Shown here piece by piece: positions 1 to 12,988 of a DNA stretch of 64,000 bases. The translations under genes were made by a program, and so were the position numbers. The notes under the pieces are model-generated. The model made no database searches and was not told the DNA's origin. It saw only the letters and a program-made list of their open reading frames with translations. Origin of the DNA: Cucumis sativus (lineage: Eukaryota > Streptophyta > Magnoliopsida > Cucurbitales > Cucurbitaceae); assembly GCF_000004075.3 (NCBI RefSeq), contig NC_026658.2:25842075-25906074 (forward strand), given 5' to 3'. Numbering within the stretch: the first letter of the stretch is position 1; each line of letters begins with the position of its first letter.

Positions 1-2257
1 TATTTTCAATTTTAACCTTTTTTTTTTTTCAAATGAAATACAATAAAACTTACTTTTTAAAAAATTTATTATAAATAAATATTTGTGAAAATAGCTCGCA
101 ATACAAGGAATTGTTTTCGAATATTTATGAAATATAACAAAATTTCAAATTATATAAATAATAAATTACTAATAGAAGTTTATCATTATGATTATTTACA
201 ATAATTTTTCAATAAAATATTACTAACTAGAAAAATATTTTAAAATCAAAATTTTATATATAAAAAAGGATTAATACTTAGACGAGCCTATCCTGCCGCA
301 TTTCATACCTAGTTCGATATACTATTTTTAAATAATAACAATAATAACTTGCTACGTAGCAAATCATAAGTTGCATAAAGATAGTTGTAATAATGCATCG
401 GATTATAATTTATTCGTACACATTTGACTTCATTTATTAGATTTTGTGTGTATGTACTAAGATATATTAAAATTTTGGTTCATAAAAGCTAGAAATGATG
501 AATAGGGGAAAATGAAAAAGGAAAGAAAAATTGAATATTGATAGTGAAGAAGTCCAATATGAATTTTAAAATAGAAATAAAAAAAGAGTGGAGTTTTCTT
601 TTTAATAAAAATTGGATACTAAAATGTTAAGAAAGACAAAGAAATCTCAAAAAGAGATTTAGTTTCAATATAATAAATAAAGTAAATGATTCATGCAATC
701 ACATGATGTGTCCCTTTGGATAACACTATGAGAACTTCAATTTCAAAACTTTCATCTTTTTTTTCCTCTCCTCTATTTATTTATTTTTTAATTATTAAAT
801 AAAAATTCATCAAACTCTTGTTTTTATTTATTATTATAGATTTTCTTCAATATATAATTAAAAAAATCAACCAAACTGACTTTTATAATATTAAACATCA
901 TAATAATAAATCATAGACAGAAATATCCCACATTTTCTTTTTAATCTTTAGTAATTATTATCTCATTGACTACTTAATAGGTCAATTATTCTTATATTAT
1001 AATTTTTCAACTTTTAACACAAAAGAATATCAACTAATTTAAAATTTTATATATGATAGAAAAATTTATTTTAAATGACAAAACTTCAAAGTAAATCATC
1101 ACAATTTATCGTGGGTAGATTGCAATACTTTATTAGTAAATATTTTGTTTCATTTTACTATATTTGAAAATAACCCAAAAAGAAAAGAAAAAAAAGAACA
1201 TTTTAACTATTAAAAATATATGAATTTCCTTTCATAAATATATGAATTTCCTTTGACCTACGTAGTAAATATGAGTTGACGAGATATCTAATATAGAAAA
1301 GTGTTCAACGTTTACTCGAAAAAAAGTCAATAAGTACCTAAATCGTGAATCGTGTTCATAATCGATAAAACTATAAAAAAAATGGATATCATTTCATTGG
1401 ATCAATTTGTTTTGAATATATATATTTGGAGGTTTGAAGAAATAGACAAAGAAATAAAAAGGTAGGAAGGTGACAATACATAAGTGAAAAAGGTTGGATG
1501 TTTCTAAGGCATACAACAAAATAATAGACATTGACAAGAAATGTGGAAAGAAAAAGGTCCAAACTTTGAGGGGTAACCCACAATGGGAAAGAGAGAGTTA
1601 AGGAGATGGTGCCCTTAAAATAATAAGCCATAGATATTTGGAAGTACCCATTGGGGTATACTTGTTTGACTATAGTCCCATATTGTCTCCTCTATATCAT
1701 CAATTATTAACAACCCACCTGAATAATTAGGTTTCTAATTTCCCCACACCATAAATAAATAAATATATATATATATATATATACCTTTTCTTTTAAAAAT
1801 TGCAAATTGTAATATTATTGATAACGTTTTTCTCTATAGAAATAGAAATAGTTTAAAATGTTATATGTAACGACTTCGACTCAATGCGTAACCACAATAC
1901 GAGAGAATTTGATATGAGATCATCTATTTTGTAGAGTAGCGATTTGGTAAGGATTGATGAGTAAAACGCCATACGTCATGTGAAATCCGAACACAACAGA
2001 AAAAAACGTGATGATTATGCTTTTATATATCAAATTAAGAAGAGAGAGACCGAAAATGATTTTTTTTGAAATTTTATGTACAGTATAGTTTTAGCCTTTT
2101 TATGTACAGTTTTCTTTAATGTGTCCTTCAAAGATCTAAACCATTATCCATTCATATTCAAAACAAATCAAATTCCATTTTCTCAACCGAGAAAAGAAAA
2201 AGAAAGATCTCAGCTTTCTTCTTCTTCTTCTTCTGATCAGTAATTTTTCTGTCCTCA
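1..2257. other. AT-rich intergenic DNA upstream of the zinc-finger gene
   Basis: No protein-coding exon is recognisable on either strand. The stretch is dominated by A/T runs and includes a short (TA)n tract near 1762-1783. The last 60 bases before the zinc-finger start codon are CT-rich (a CTT repeat at about 2216-2233), as expected for a plant 5' leader. The promoter of the zinc-finger gene must lie here, but I cannot place its TATA box with confidence. Confidence 0.6.
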
Positions 2258-2887
2258 ATGGAATCACACACCGACGGGAACCCATTTTCCGGCGAGCTGG
2301 CCGGGGAAGAAGACGATAGCGGGGAGTTTAGCGAGGAGCGGAGCAGTCTTTTGGAGCTTCAACTCTCATCGAATTCATCAGATCATTCAACGAACAAACC
2401 AAGAATTTTCTCATGTAATTATTGCCAAAGAAAATTCTTCAGCTCCCAAGCATTAGGAGGCCATCAAAATGCCCACAAGAGAGAAAGAACTTTAGCCAAA
2501 CGAGTTCAGAAATTCGATTGGGCGGCGGCGGCGATTCCACTCCACGGCGGCGCGTTTGATCGACGGTCGTCGTCGTCGTTGGGACTTCACGCTCACTCTC
2601 AACAAATACAAAAGCCACCTACTGTTGGGTTGTTTTTTGGTGGGGCAGCAGCACCCAGTGGTTCTCAGTTGTGGCCAAGGCCAATGTTTATGGGGCAGCA
2701 ACCGGCGGTGGGGCGGTTGACGGCCGAGCTTGGTGGCCGGAATTTTGGAAGATATGATGACGTGGCTGAGTGGACGGCGATTGGAACCTCAAACGCCGGT
2801 AATAATAATAACAGTAATATTGTTCATTCTCAAACGAAACAGGAAAAGGATCAGAACAATTTCTTAGATTTATCTCTTAAACTCTAA
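2258..2887 (+). CDS. Single C2H2 zinc-finger transcriptional repressor (ZFP1/ZFP3/ZFP4-like)
   Basis: An intronless 209-residue protein with one plant-type C2H2 finger at residues 51-73: CNYC, then QALGGH and a final His three residues further on. The QALGGH core is the plant EPF/SUPERMAN-family DNA-contact helix, and the following basic KRERTLAKR is typical of the Arabidopsis ZFP1/ZFP3/ZFP4/ZFP7 subgroup. Two repression (EAR) motifs are visible: LELQL at residues 32-36 and LDLSLKL as the last seven residues (203-209). Family knowledge predicts a nuclear, DNA-binding repressor that recruits TOPLESS-type corepressors, with roles in organ, trichome or hormone responses. The exact orthologue cannot be settled here. 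The middle is rich in Gly, Ala and Asn and looks disordered. The start is the first ATG after a CT-rich leader, and 600-650 bp without introns is normal for the family. Confidence 0.93.
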   Translation: MESHTDGNPFSGELAGEEDDSGEFSEERSSLLELQLSSNSSDHSTNKPRIFSCNYCQRKFFSSQALGGHQNAHKRERTLAKRVQKFDWAAAAIPLHGGAFDRRSSSSLGLHAHSQQIQKPPTVGLFFGGAAAPSGSQLWPRPMFMGQQPAVGRLTAELGGRNFGRYDDVAEWTAIGTSNAGNNNNSNIVHSQTKQEKDQNNFLDLSLKL

Positions 2888-5800
2888 CTTCAAAACAAAT
2901 TATTATTATTGTTGTTACTATTATTATGATTATTGTAATTCAGTTTATCCTAATTGTTAGGTTAATTAAATTGTTCTTTTTAACTTCATATATGAAGTTG
3001 TGTTTGTTTAATTAGTGGTATATTTATGAATTTATTTAGTGAAAAAACTACATTATTAGACTGTTTAGAACTACGGATTTTGGAGTTTTACATTATTGTT
3101 GGATCTGGGAAATTAATAGTTCCAAATGTATTTAATTTGTTTCCGTTTTGTACGATAATTATTTGATTTTTTGTTATTTAGAACGAAGAAAACCTCGAGC
3201 TCATATTGGTCATAGGTTGAATATATTTTAAATAATGGTTGGTTGAAATTTCAAATTCCAAAAACAATATTTTAAGAATTTTGAAAACGTAGTTGGAAAG
3301 TATATAGCAAAACAAGAAGGTTTTAGGCGGAGTGAGAGTGATTATATATATGTGCGATTTTAAAAAATAAAAAACTAACTATTTATCTGTCAATATGACC
3401 TAAATTAGGGTGTTTGAATGTAGAATTTGATAGGTCACAAATAATTTGATTTTTTTAGTACAAAGTTATGAAATTTGAATGTCCAATTTGAAAAAGATTT
3501 TTTTATTTAATTTGCATTATATTTTGATCGTTTTTTTATTGAAATTGATTAAATAATAAGGGTGAAAAGGCTAGAAAAATAACTAAAAATTTTAGAAAAT
3601 CAACAATAAATTTATGTTAATTAAACTTTATTTTTATTGAAAATACAAAGATTTAATTTGATAATTGGAAGCAGAAAGAACAAAGTTTTAACCTATGATT
3701 TTGTTTCTTTTTCATTTTTTTGGATGCATTGAATTGGTGTTAGTTTATCTAACTTCATTTAGGTCAAAGCATTTATAATGAATTAATGTATAAAATTTAA
3801 ATTTTGTAAAAATAATAATACAAATAATTATTATTATTACAAGTCATGAATTTGAAATTATGTGGAGAGTTGGTATTGCTTTTATAATCATTAAATACAC
3901 AGAAAATAAGTTGAAAAACAAATTTTGTTTGAATTAACCTATAAATATATATGATTAGAGATGGAAAGATTTGATTATTTTATTTTGTTTTGGGGTTAAT
4001 TACACACTGTCAATTGGAGGCCAAATAACCAATTAGATTTAATTGATTGATAGATTTGATTATCATTTAATTAAGATGGACAGAACACAAATGGCCTACA
4101 CTAATGAAAGTGTTTAGATTTAATTATTTTAATTAAGGTTGTAGATTAGTGATAAGATATAATGAGAAGGCAAGCACGCCACTTTTTTGTTTTTATGCAA
4201 TTCCATTTTATAACCTTTTCTTTTTCTTTTTAGAAAATAATCTGTTTTTATTAAAGAAAAATATCGAGTTTTTAACCAAAAAAGAATTGCTATGAATAAC
4301 CAATATATATATATATATAAAAAGTATAGTAAAAGACTTAAACGAGTTTCAACATTTTACTATTTTTTTAAATAATAATTTTTCTTTCACAAGTTTAAAA
4401 TTTAATTTTAAAATGAAAAAAAAATAAAGCAAAATAGTTTTTTGAACCAAATTTTAGTATTTATTTTGAAAACTACAACATTAAATGTTAAACTACAAAT
4501 TAATCTTTTTAACTGTTAGATATTTATCTAATAAACCTCTCGTCTTTAAAATATATTTAATGAATCTTTAAACTTTTTCAGAGACATTTTTAAATATAAC
4601 ATAATGAACATAAATATTTATAAATTATAACAAAATTTCATATTTTATCAAAAATAGACATTATCATTAATGTTTATATGTTGTTATCTTTTGTAAATAT
4701 TTTTAGTAGTTTTGTCATTTACGATAATTTTCTTAATTTTTTATTCAAATTTGTCTAAAATTTCATTAATATAGTGACATGAAGCTAAAAAATTATGATT
4801 TCAAACGGAACATTTTCAAATATAGCACAATGCACCAAAATATTTAAAAAAATATCATAATTTCATATTCTACCCATAATAAACATTAATAGACAAAGAT
4901 GGATATGTTCATCAGTATCTGTCTAATTTAGACTATTTAGACTCAAATTTAAAATTAAAGGTCTATTAATAAAATTTAGGAAGGTATTAAACACAAATAT
5001 TGTTATTAATTACTAAAATCCATTTAAAAATATTTGGGGTATAATGGTAGTAATTGGGAAAATGGAAGGGTATAAGGGTCAAAGTGGGGTGGGAAAAGCA
5101 TGTAATGTGTCATTCTCATTTGGAGATGCAAAATCCAATGAGGATCTGACTTTATTTACTCTTTTATATTTGGATTATGCTCTTATGTATCATCAATCAA
5201 CTATATAATATGTTTGCAATTTTATTGGATCATATTTATTGCTTTTCTGTTCATAAACTAATACTATTTTTCAATTCTAATTTGAGTACAAACAACTATG
5301 GATTCGTCAATGAGTAGTATTAAGTTAAATTAAATTAAATTCTAACAAGACTAAATTGTAAATATCTTTTTTCAATATATATGTATTGTGCACCTATTCA
5401 ATCGAAAAAATAGAATTAGTTAAAAGTATATTTTAAATTAAGATACAAAATTTTAGCTATATATGGCTATTTTTCATAATGAACATGATTGTCTATCTAT
5501 GATGGACTACGATATACCTGGATAGTCGATACAATCTTTGTCTAGTAAATAGATTGTAGCATCTTGCTATTAAAGATAACATCTTTTATAAGGAGAGACG
5601 GATCGAGACCATATAAAAACTCAGGAAAATAAATTGAGACAAAAAAAGTCAACACCAGAACATCTTAAATCATTAAGCCAACATGTGGAAACAACAAATC
5701 TTAAAAGAGAAAAGAAAGCTTCCTTTCTAATATCTGAAATTTGACAGCAGGAAGAAAATCAAGATTTAGAAATAAAAGGAGAAGAAGAAAAAGAGCATTA

Positions 5801-7160
5801 AATACAAGTTAAGAGAACCTGATGTTGAAGATGAGAGAGAAATCATAAAGGCATGAAAAAAAGAAAAATTGGCATGGTTTGGTTATTCAATAACTATGAT
5901 ACCACATGGAAGGAAAAAGAAAAGAAAAGAAAAGAAAAACAGAAGCCAAAAAGCTAGAAATGTGAACAAAATCAAAATCATGATTGAACTTAGTTCAACT
6001 TAATTATACAACATTTATTTAGCTTTTGAAAAGTATAGTGAAGCAGAGAAAATAACACCCTTTGGAATATATAAAAGGACATGGGAAGAGGAAGCCCGTG
6101 TGGATCGGAAGAAAGAAAAAAAAAAGTAGAAACAGGAAGATCAGTTTTTGTCTCTAATTGTGATTTGAGAACTGATTTCTACATGTCTCGCCTTTGTTTT
6201 CTTTCTAAAAGGTTTATCTTCCTAACCCCACATTATTATGAATAGCACTACCAAGAAACATTTGGCCACAATACAACAGCTTTCATTCCCACATCTAAAC
6301 AAAACTGACATGACATTCTTTTAAGGCCCTCGATAATCATTTAGTGTTTGGATCCATTTATGTGCACCTCAACCTACTTTACCTTATAATGTTTGGTGTC
6401 AAGAAAAGCTATAAGATATTAAATCTTTTAACCATTTATCAAGGTCGTGCTCCCTTATTTACCACTAGGTCAAAACCTAGTTGATAAATTCAAAGAATCT
6501 TTTATTTTGCAAATCTTGGCTTGAAATCATTTGTTGAAAGTAGATAGCATGGATGAGATTAGTGTTCAGGAGCTTACTTTTCAAAGACCATGAGTAAAAA
6601 ATCAAACCGTTATCAAATAAGGCCTAAAAAATCATGATGTCAAATCCATAAGACGATTTTTGTCTTAAAGATAATAATTGCAGTAAAGAAATAGCAGCCA
6701 AACAACCTTGATAACAAAAAATATCACACACACGCAATCAAATAGTTTGCACCATACAACTAAGTAGTATTATGGGGAAACAACAGTGACAGTCATTTCT
6801 TTCAATGATTTTACTAGGACCAATTTTCAAGGCTCTTTTGTAAATTGTAAGTTTGTAACTAAGTTATTAATTTTTTCCCCTTTATGGGCTGTTGCTGTTC
6901 TACCTATTTGTAATTACCATATGCACTAAGTTAAGTTCAAGCTGTTTCTAATCACTTCTTTTTCTTTACCTTTTTGTACCTCCTCTTTTCATTAAGACAA
7001 TCTCATTGAAAATAAAAAATAACTTTGCATATGTTAAAATTTATCATGATTGATGATCTATGGTTAGCATCAGACTATGAAAAAAAAGGAAGAACACATA
7101 ATCTTGGATACCTTAAAAAGGATAACAACTATGTTTGATGGTGCGGAAGAAGAGTATGAT
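2888..7160. other. Gene-free AT-rich intergenic region
   Basis: About 4.3 kb with no recognisable exon, RNA gene or intact transposon. It contains A/T-rich low-complexity DNA, a TA tract near 4302-4318, and degenerate copies of the AT-rich dispersed sequence seen elsewhere in the window (for example 4580-4700 and 4800-4900). Purine-rich stretches near 5760-5950 (AGAAGA and AAAAG runs) are simple-sequence in character. The right end is the 3' flank of the minus-strand mitochondrial protein gene. Confidence 0.55.
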
Positions 7161-9030
7161 TTATCTTTCCACAAAAGACTCGACAGATTTGAACCATCGA
7201 ATAAGTTCACATCTGTCTTTGTTCATCATATATTCATGCAAAAATACAGCAAGCTCCTTATCTATCCCTCTTTCTGCTAAAAACTCCCGAAATTTTGTCT
7301 GAATTGCACCACTCAATTTCCTGAAGTCAACAAAAACCAGAAAGACCATTAGTAGACAACGGGAGTTAGAGCACAAAGAAGCTTAATCCTTAGCCTCCTT
7401 TAACTAAGGGGTCAGATGGTGTTTCAAAGCTCAAGGTGCACCTCAAACCTCAAGGCAAGAGGGGTGACACAAAGGCAAAGCATGAGTAAAGCAGGGTGCA
7501 ATAAATAAACAAATGATATACATAAAGCATACATTGTGAAAACATCTAAACGTTAAAGTTTCAAAGATTAATACTAAGTAGTATAAACATGTAAATATAA
7601 AAGATATTCAACATATTCAGGCGCACTAAAACAAAGGCACAGTTGGGGGCAGGGTCTTCTTGATGATGCTTACCCTAACTTAACCAAAGGCGAGAGGACC
7701 CAGTTGCCTCAATATCATTTGTTTGGAACAGACTTTCTAAATACTCAAAATAATATTTTAAGAACTTAAAAATTCATTTCAAACAAGTCATAGATTGTGC
7801 TTCAAGACATGAATACAACAACATATCATTTTCTAAAAATCTAGGATACAAACTTATTAAAATATACATTTTAAAAAAAAAGTCTCGTTTTTGTAATAGA
7901 AGAAATTTCAAAGTAAATCGGTGGATCCATTTCTTGCTTAAAAAATTAGTTTGGTATAGATCAACAAGTGTTCTTTGCATGTCTAACATATTTATTGTCC
8001 TAAAAAGTATTAGATGTGTCCAACAAGCGACCGAGTGTTAGAGTGTCCAAAACAAGTGGGACACACTAGCCAAACCAAACCAAAGTGCATGTGTTTCTTA
8101 TTTGAACATCACGCTCTAGAGATGTGATATTGGAGAAAATATTTGAGGGACTACAACATGTGGCAGACAACTCAATGCCGATATATTGAATAATCACTAG
8201 GAGCAGATACATTTTGAACTTTGTACTTGCATTGGTCACTAATTAGAAGCAACATATGATGGCAACCACATTAGGCATACAAATCCAGACCAAAACGAGC
8301 AAGTAAACAGTAAATAATCAAACAAAATGGCAAAAGCTGCTACAATTCGAGATAAGCCATACCTAAAATCAGGCCCCATATAATGACTTGCAAGCATTCT
8401 ATCTCGTTTAAGTACATATAGTTTCTGAACATCCAAAGAATCAGGCCATGCTGAGCAAACAAACTCCAAATCTTCAGAACCATCTCCCTTCGATATGTCA
8501 ACAAGCACGCTAATATGAAGACGAAGGTCTTCTTCACCTTCGCAATCATCTCCAAATTTAGGAACAGATTCACACCCATCAAACATCGTCGCTTCAATTT
8601 TAATATCTTCAGTGTCCTTAAATTTCCCTTTCAGTGTAATCCATTGCATTCCAGGATGGTCTTCAACCGTAAATGAATTGAACATCGTCGCAGGCTGTAA
8701 GGTTATGAAAATGAAAGAAAATTAGGGGAAACAAAAATTGCAAAATGTAGGATGAAGAAATGGATCGAAATGAGGGGAAAAAAATCGGCGAACCTGATGA
8801 GGAGGGGCGTAACTGGACTGGTACTCGATCTCATTACGAAGTACTCTGAGAGTGATGGCGTCGAAGGGAGATTTAGGAACAGCGGAGGAAACAAATGGCC
8901 TGGTGAAGAGCGATGCTGAGATTGTGGTAGTTCGTGAAGGCGAACAATGGCGTTCCCATAATCGGCGTGTGAGGATTTTACTGTAGTATGATTGAAACTG
9001 CCGGTGAGCTGATCGGAAAACGGCCGACAT
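7161..9030 (-). CDS. Mitochondrial glycoprotein family protein (MAM33/p32-like), three exons
   Basis: The gene reads right to left. Exons are 8794-9030, 8363-8694 and 7161-7320 (237+332+160 nt), giving 242 residues and stop TAA, with GT-AG borders and consistent phases. The N-terminus (about residues 1-50) is rich in Arg and Ser and poor in acidic residues, like a mitochondrial presequence. The rest matches the MAM33/p32 (gC1q-receptor) fold: an acidic middle with CEGEEDLRL, then SWP-like AWPDSLDVQKLYVL and a C-terminal helix ending FLHEYMMNKDRCELIRWFKSV. Family members are acidic matrix proteins that form trimers and support mitochondrial gene expression or assembly; the plant function is not sharply defined. 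The 1042-bp second intron holds a repeat-like stretch. The upstream region carries several TGGGCC/T site II elements, typical of nuclear genes for mitochondrial proteins. Confidence 0.93.
7425..7715. repeat. Degenerate repeat-like sequence inside the MAM33-like intron
   Basis: Within the large intron, the stretch at about 7429-7500 and again near 7619-7710 has words such as AAGGTGCACCTCAAACCTC, CAAGGCAAGAGG and AGGCGCACTAAAACAAAGG, which repeat a CCTC/AAGGC theme in both orientations and are more GC-rich than the rest of the intron. This resembles old dispersed repeats often found in plant introns. I cannot name the family or define its ends. Confidence 0.3.
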
Positions 9031-9191
9031 GAATAAAGCTTCCGCGGTCGAAGTCTATAGCTTCTGAGCTTCGGTCACCATTAGAAAGAAACGTCGGAGA
9101 GGGTTTAGTTTCTTACCACAGCAGTCAGCAGTAGCACCCACTAGTACGACGTCGTATTGGGATTGGTTAGAATGCAGTCGCTTTAATTGAC

Positions 9192-9272
9192 GGCCCAACT
9201 AAACTCATGGGCCTTTAGTACACACAACTAGCCCTGAATTTGGGCTAGCCCAGATTAGCAAAACGCAGCCCA
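9192..9272 (-). promoter_or_regulatory. Site II element cluster upstream of the MAM33-like gene
   Basis: Five TGGGCC/TGGGCT (site II) words lie within 80 bases, in both orientations: GGCCCA 9192-9197, TGGGCC 9208-9213, TGGGCT 9241-9246, AGCCCA 9247-9252 and AGCCCA 9267-9272. The third and fourth form a palindrome. They sit about 160-240 bases upstream of the ATG at 9030. Site II elements are bound by TCP factors and are enriched in promoters of nuclear genes for mitochondrial and ribosomal proteins, which fits the downstream gene. Binding itself is inference. Confidence 0.65.
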
Positions 9273-12200
9273 ATAAGCTAATTTAGAGCAATAAATGATT
9301 TATTATTATTATTATTATTATTACAAATAAATAATTAATGATTTCTATGGGGAAAAAGGATGAATAAGTAAGAAAAAAAATGAGAGAAAAGTTGAAAAGG
9401 GAATATGATTTTGTTTGTAGTGAAAAAAATTCTATGTGAGAGGAAATTAATAGAGGATGCTACCCAACAACCAAACATAGAAGATCAAGTAAGAAAAATA
9501 GATCCATAGCCAATACAACATTCATGCCATGTGATATGTTTGCGTTTGCATTTAATTACACAACCCCGACATGTATACACACACGTGTTAAGGCACTAGA
9601 AGAAGTTAGATATCGATAAGAAATATGGATTAATACTTTCGCAATGTTGTTGAAAAGACACATCAAAAATATATATATCAAGATATACTAAAGATCGTGA
9701 TGAGAATAACATTAGTACAAGTATGAAAATACTACTAGTCCACATCGTTAGGTTATAAAAACAATCATTAATTTTAATTATTGTACTTATTTCTCATTTT
9801 AACTTTAAAATGTAGCTCTGTGCGTAAATAAGTATAAGGATGACAAATCTTTGAATTTTAACGATGCAAGATAGTTTAATGCATGGCGCTAGACCTAACA
9901 CGACTCAGTTATTAATTCACCTACTTGATTGATTGGCTTATAATTTGAGGCTCTCGTTTCCTTTTTGGAACACGTTTTTCCATGCTGCTTTTTTTTTTCT
10001 TTTTTGGACTAAATAAATATTATGCTCAATGTGCCCAACCAAATATATATAAATGTTGTAAAGAAGAAAAAGACAAATTCTCATGGGACAACGACCTCAA
10101 ATATTGTGTCAATCTTGTAGGCATAAAAGCCATTCCATCTACAAGTCTCAAGAATTTTCTAACCATGCGTAAATAAGTATAAGGATCCAAAAAAAACAAT
10201 TCTAAGATTTCTAAAAACAAGAAAAGAAAAACTCAAAACACAGGATCCAAGATTATTTCCAAAACAAACAACCACAAAGGAAAGAATAAGAAAAAAATAA
10301 TACGATATGGAAACGTTTTAGAGACTCAAAGTAATATAGACATAATTTAATACACATATAGATTTGTCGGTTAAATTACAATTTTAGTCGGTTTGAGCTT
10401 TTAAATTTTTTATTCAATATATAAAATGTAATTAAAATTTTAAATTTTCAACCTTTTTTTTTTAACATGTCTATGAGACGGTGAATTCCTAAATCTATTA
10501 GATAAAAAATTAAAATCTAGAAATTGATTTGACGTATAAGGTGTTTGGAAAGAGTGGTTGAATGGGGTAGATAGAGCTATTATATTTACACTTTGTTTGG
10601 CTCGAAAGTTATTAAACTACTCATTGTAGACCTCATGACTTACTAGCAGTAATTCCACTGACTTATTATTTATCTTGTTACATTATGGGCTCATCTCGCT
10701 TCTTATGTATAGTCTCATATTTTAAGCCAACATGCTTAAGAGATCCTTCCACTGATGTATTATATAATCTACTGTACTCTAATGCTTAATTTACTATAAG
10801 TTTACGATGATTAGCTAAAGCACACAATAAATTATAAAGTTAGAACTTTTGTTTAGAAATTACTTACTCTTCTCTATTTGGAATTGTCGAACGAGGTTAC
10901 TTATAGGTCTTTCCTCTCACATTTTCCTTTGGATACATGCATGTAACTTCAGTGGTATCAAAGTTGTTTATGCCACTCAATGTTGTAGGATGCAAATCTG
11001 AGTACAACTCAATTATTTCTCAACTTGTATATATTTACAAACTCAGCTGGTTAACCAAACCTTGAAGACACTAACTTTTCTTTTTAGAATGTTTGCTCCA
11101 CTGTTCCTTGTTTAGGTATGTCTTTTGGGCATTCATTCTTGTTCTTGACACTTTTCAGTAAAGTTTATGAGCCTACTATACATCTATCAAAGAGAATATT
11201 AATCATAAATTAAAACGACAGAAAAATACGAAAACTAATGGACTAAACTCAGTGATTTAATACTCTTGTTTAGTTGTTTATAGGAAGAAAACAAGAAAAG
11301 AGAGTGAAAAAGAAAGAGAAATAGAGACAACAGAGAAAAAAAAAAGGCCAAAATGTGAAGTGAAAGGCATGAAACGGCCACACACCGCAAGAAAAGGCCA
11401 TTTCCTAACTCATTCACAACCAAATTGACCCCTTTTTATTGCACCATTTGGGGCAACATTTAATAAAAAACACACACACTGTTTTTTTCTTATTGAAACT
11501 TATGTATGAAGACACTTTCCATTTGTTGCATTTCTCGGTCACGACGCGCTTTCTCTTTCAACATGTTATTAATATTACCTGCGATTTGTTTGGGTCAAGT
11601 TCGGTTTATGGTTGTAACAAAACTTTCCTTGGACTTAGTCTAATTCTACCAGGTGTAAATCTGTTTCCTTCTCCATATATTTCTACCATCAAATCATGTA
11701 CGAAAAAAACACTATCGGAACCAACTCCACCTCATACAACTATTAACCACTTCGTAGTCAACTCATCCGCCATAACATGAAAGAACATATTGACTTTTTT
11801 CAATACCCGTTTCATAGATTGACTTTGTCGGTTAAATCAAAAGTTAAAAAAATTGAATCTTTAACTTCAAAAGAACGAATTATCGATTTTAATTAGGGTT
11901 GAATTATGTCTATACTTTCCATATTTTAAAATGAAAACAAAGTAGTGCAATTTTTGGTAGCTCCATTTCCACTTTATTCTCATCACCAAATTTGGATTCC
12001 AATGGGCACTAATTACAAAAAGAATATATTATATATCAATCATGTGTCACAAAATATTAACTATATAAAGAAAATAAAATCTATAATGTATCTTTATATA
12101 TTCTTTAGTTAGTCCAAATTGCATACTAAGTTAAATCATTGTTACACTTTTTTTTTTAATTAACAAATTTGCATGTATATTAGAATTTTGAGATAGTGAC

Positions 12201-12640
12201 ATATTAATTTTTAAAACCTTTAAAAACTATATAAATAGGACAAAAGAATAATATTCATCTAATAGTGACTATTCTAATTAGTTCATCTTTTCCATTATAA
12301 TAATTAAAAATTTAGAAACATTATGGTATTTTGAAAATGGCTCAAGAAAAAAGGTTTGATAATTTTTTTTTTTTTTTTTGTAAAATGACAAATAAAAAAG
12401 GTGTAATTATCTTAAAATTGAAATAATTAGGATTCAAATTAATTGACAGATGAAAATGAAAATGAAATTTTTTTGGAGTTATTATCTTTTCAGTTATTTA
12501 TTAGTTATTATCTATTTATCCTCCACATAATAATTCACAATTTTCCAAAAAAATGAAAACAATTAAATTAGAGAGAGAGAGAGAGAGAGAGGAAAGAAAA
12601 CAATAAATTAAATTCCATTAACATGAATGTGTTATAAAAA
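9273..12640. other. Intergenic region between the MAM33-like and PPPDE genes
   Basis: No convincing gene. It holds a (TTA)n microsatellite at 9301-9323, two identical 21-bp words at 9821-9841 and 10166-10186, a moderately complex stretch at 10540-11110 with no recognised identity, and a (GA)n tract at about 12573-12592 just before the PPPDE transcript leader. A 113-codon open frame at 11439-11780 has no recognisable domain and is probably chance. Confidence 0.5.
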
Positions 12641-12988
12641 AGAGGGGGGAAAAGGGAATTGGAGAAGAACGAGGATGATGGAGAGATCGGCGTAAGAAAA
12701 TTGTTTCGGTCGCCGATAAAATCCAGACCCCGTTACTCGATAATTCTTCGTTTCAAACCCCAATTAACAAACCCTTTTGTTTTTTCTTTTCTTAAAAGAT
12801 TCTGACGATTGATTTCCCATTTCGTTCTGTTTTGTAGGTAATGAATTGTGCTCCTTCTAATTCTCGCTTTTGGGTTTCTTAAGCTTTTTTCTTTTTGACC
12901 AGATTAGTTTGGGTTGAATCTTATGTGTTGTTTGATTTTGATTTCAGAGAGACGGAGGAGAAGAAAAGAAGTGGTGGGTTTGGGGAAA

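Noticed and set aside
9982-10220. Overlapping open frames of 64 codons on both strands
   Set aside because: Both are short, mutually antisense and start in poly-T; no family recognised.
11439-11780. 113-codon plus-strand open frame
   Set aside because: No domain, signal peptide or homology that I recognise; no leader or splice context; plausible by chance.
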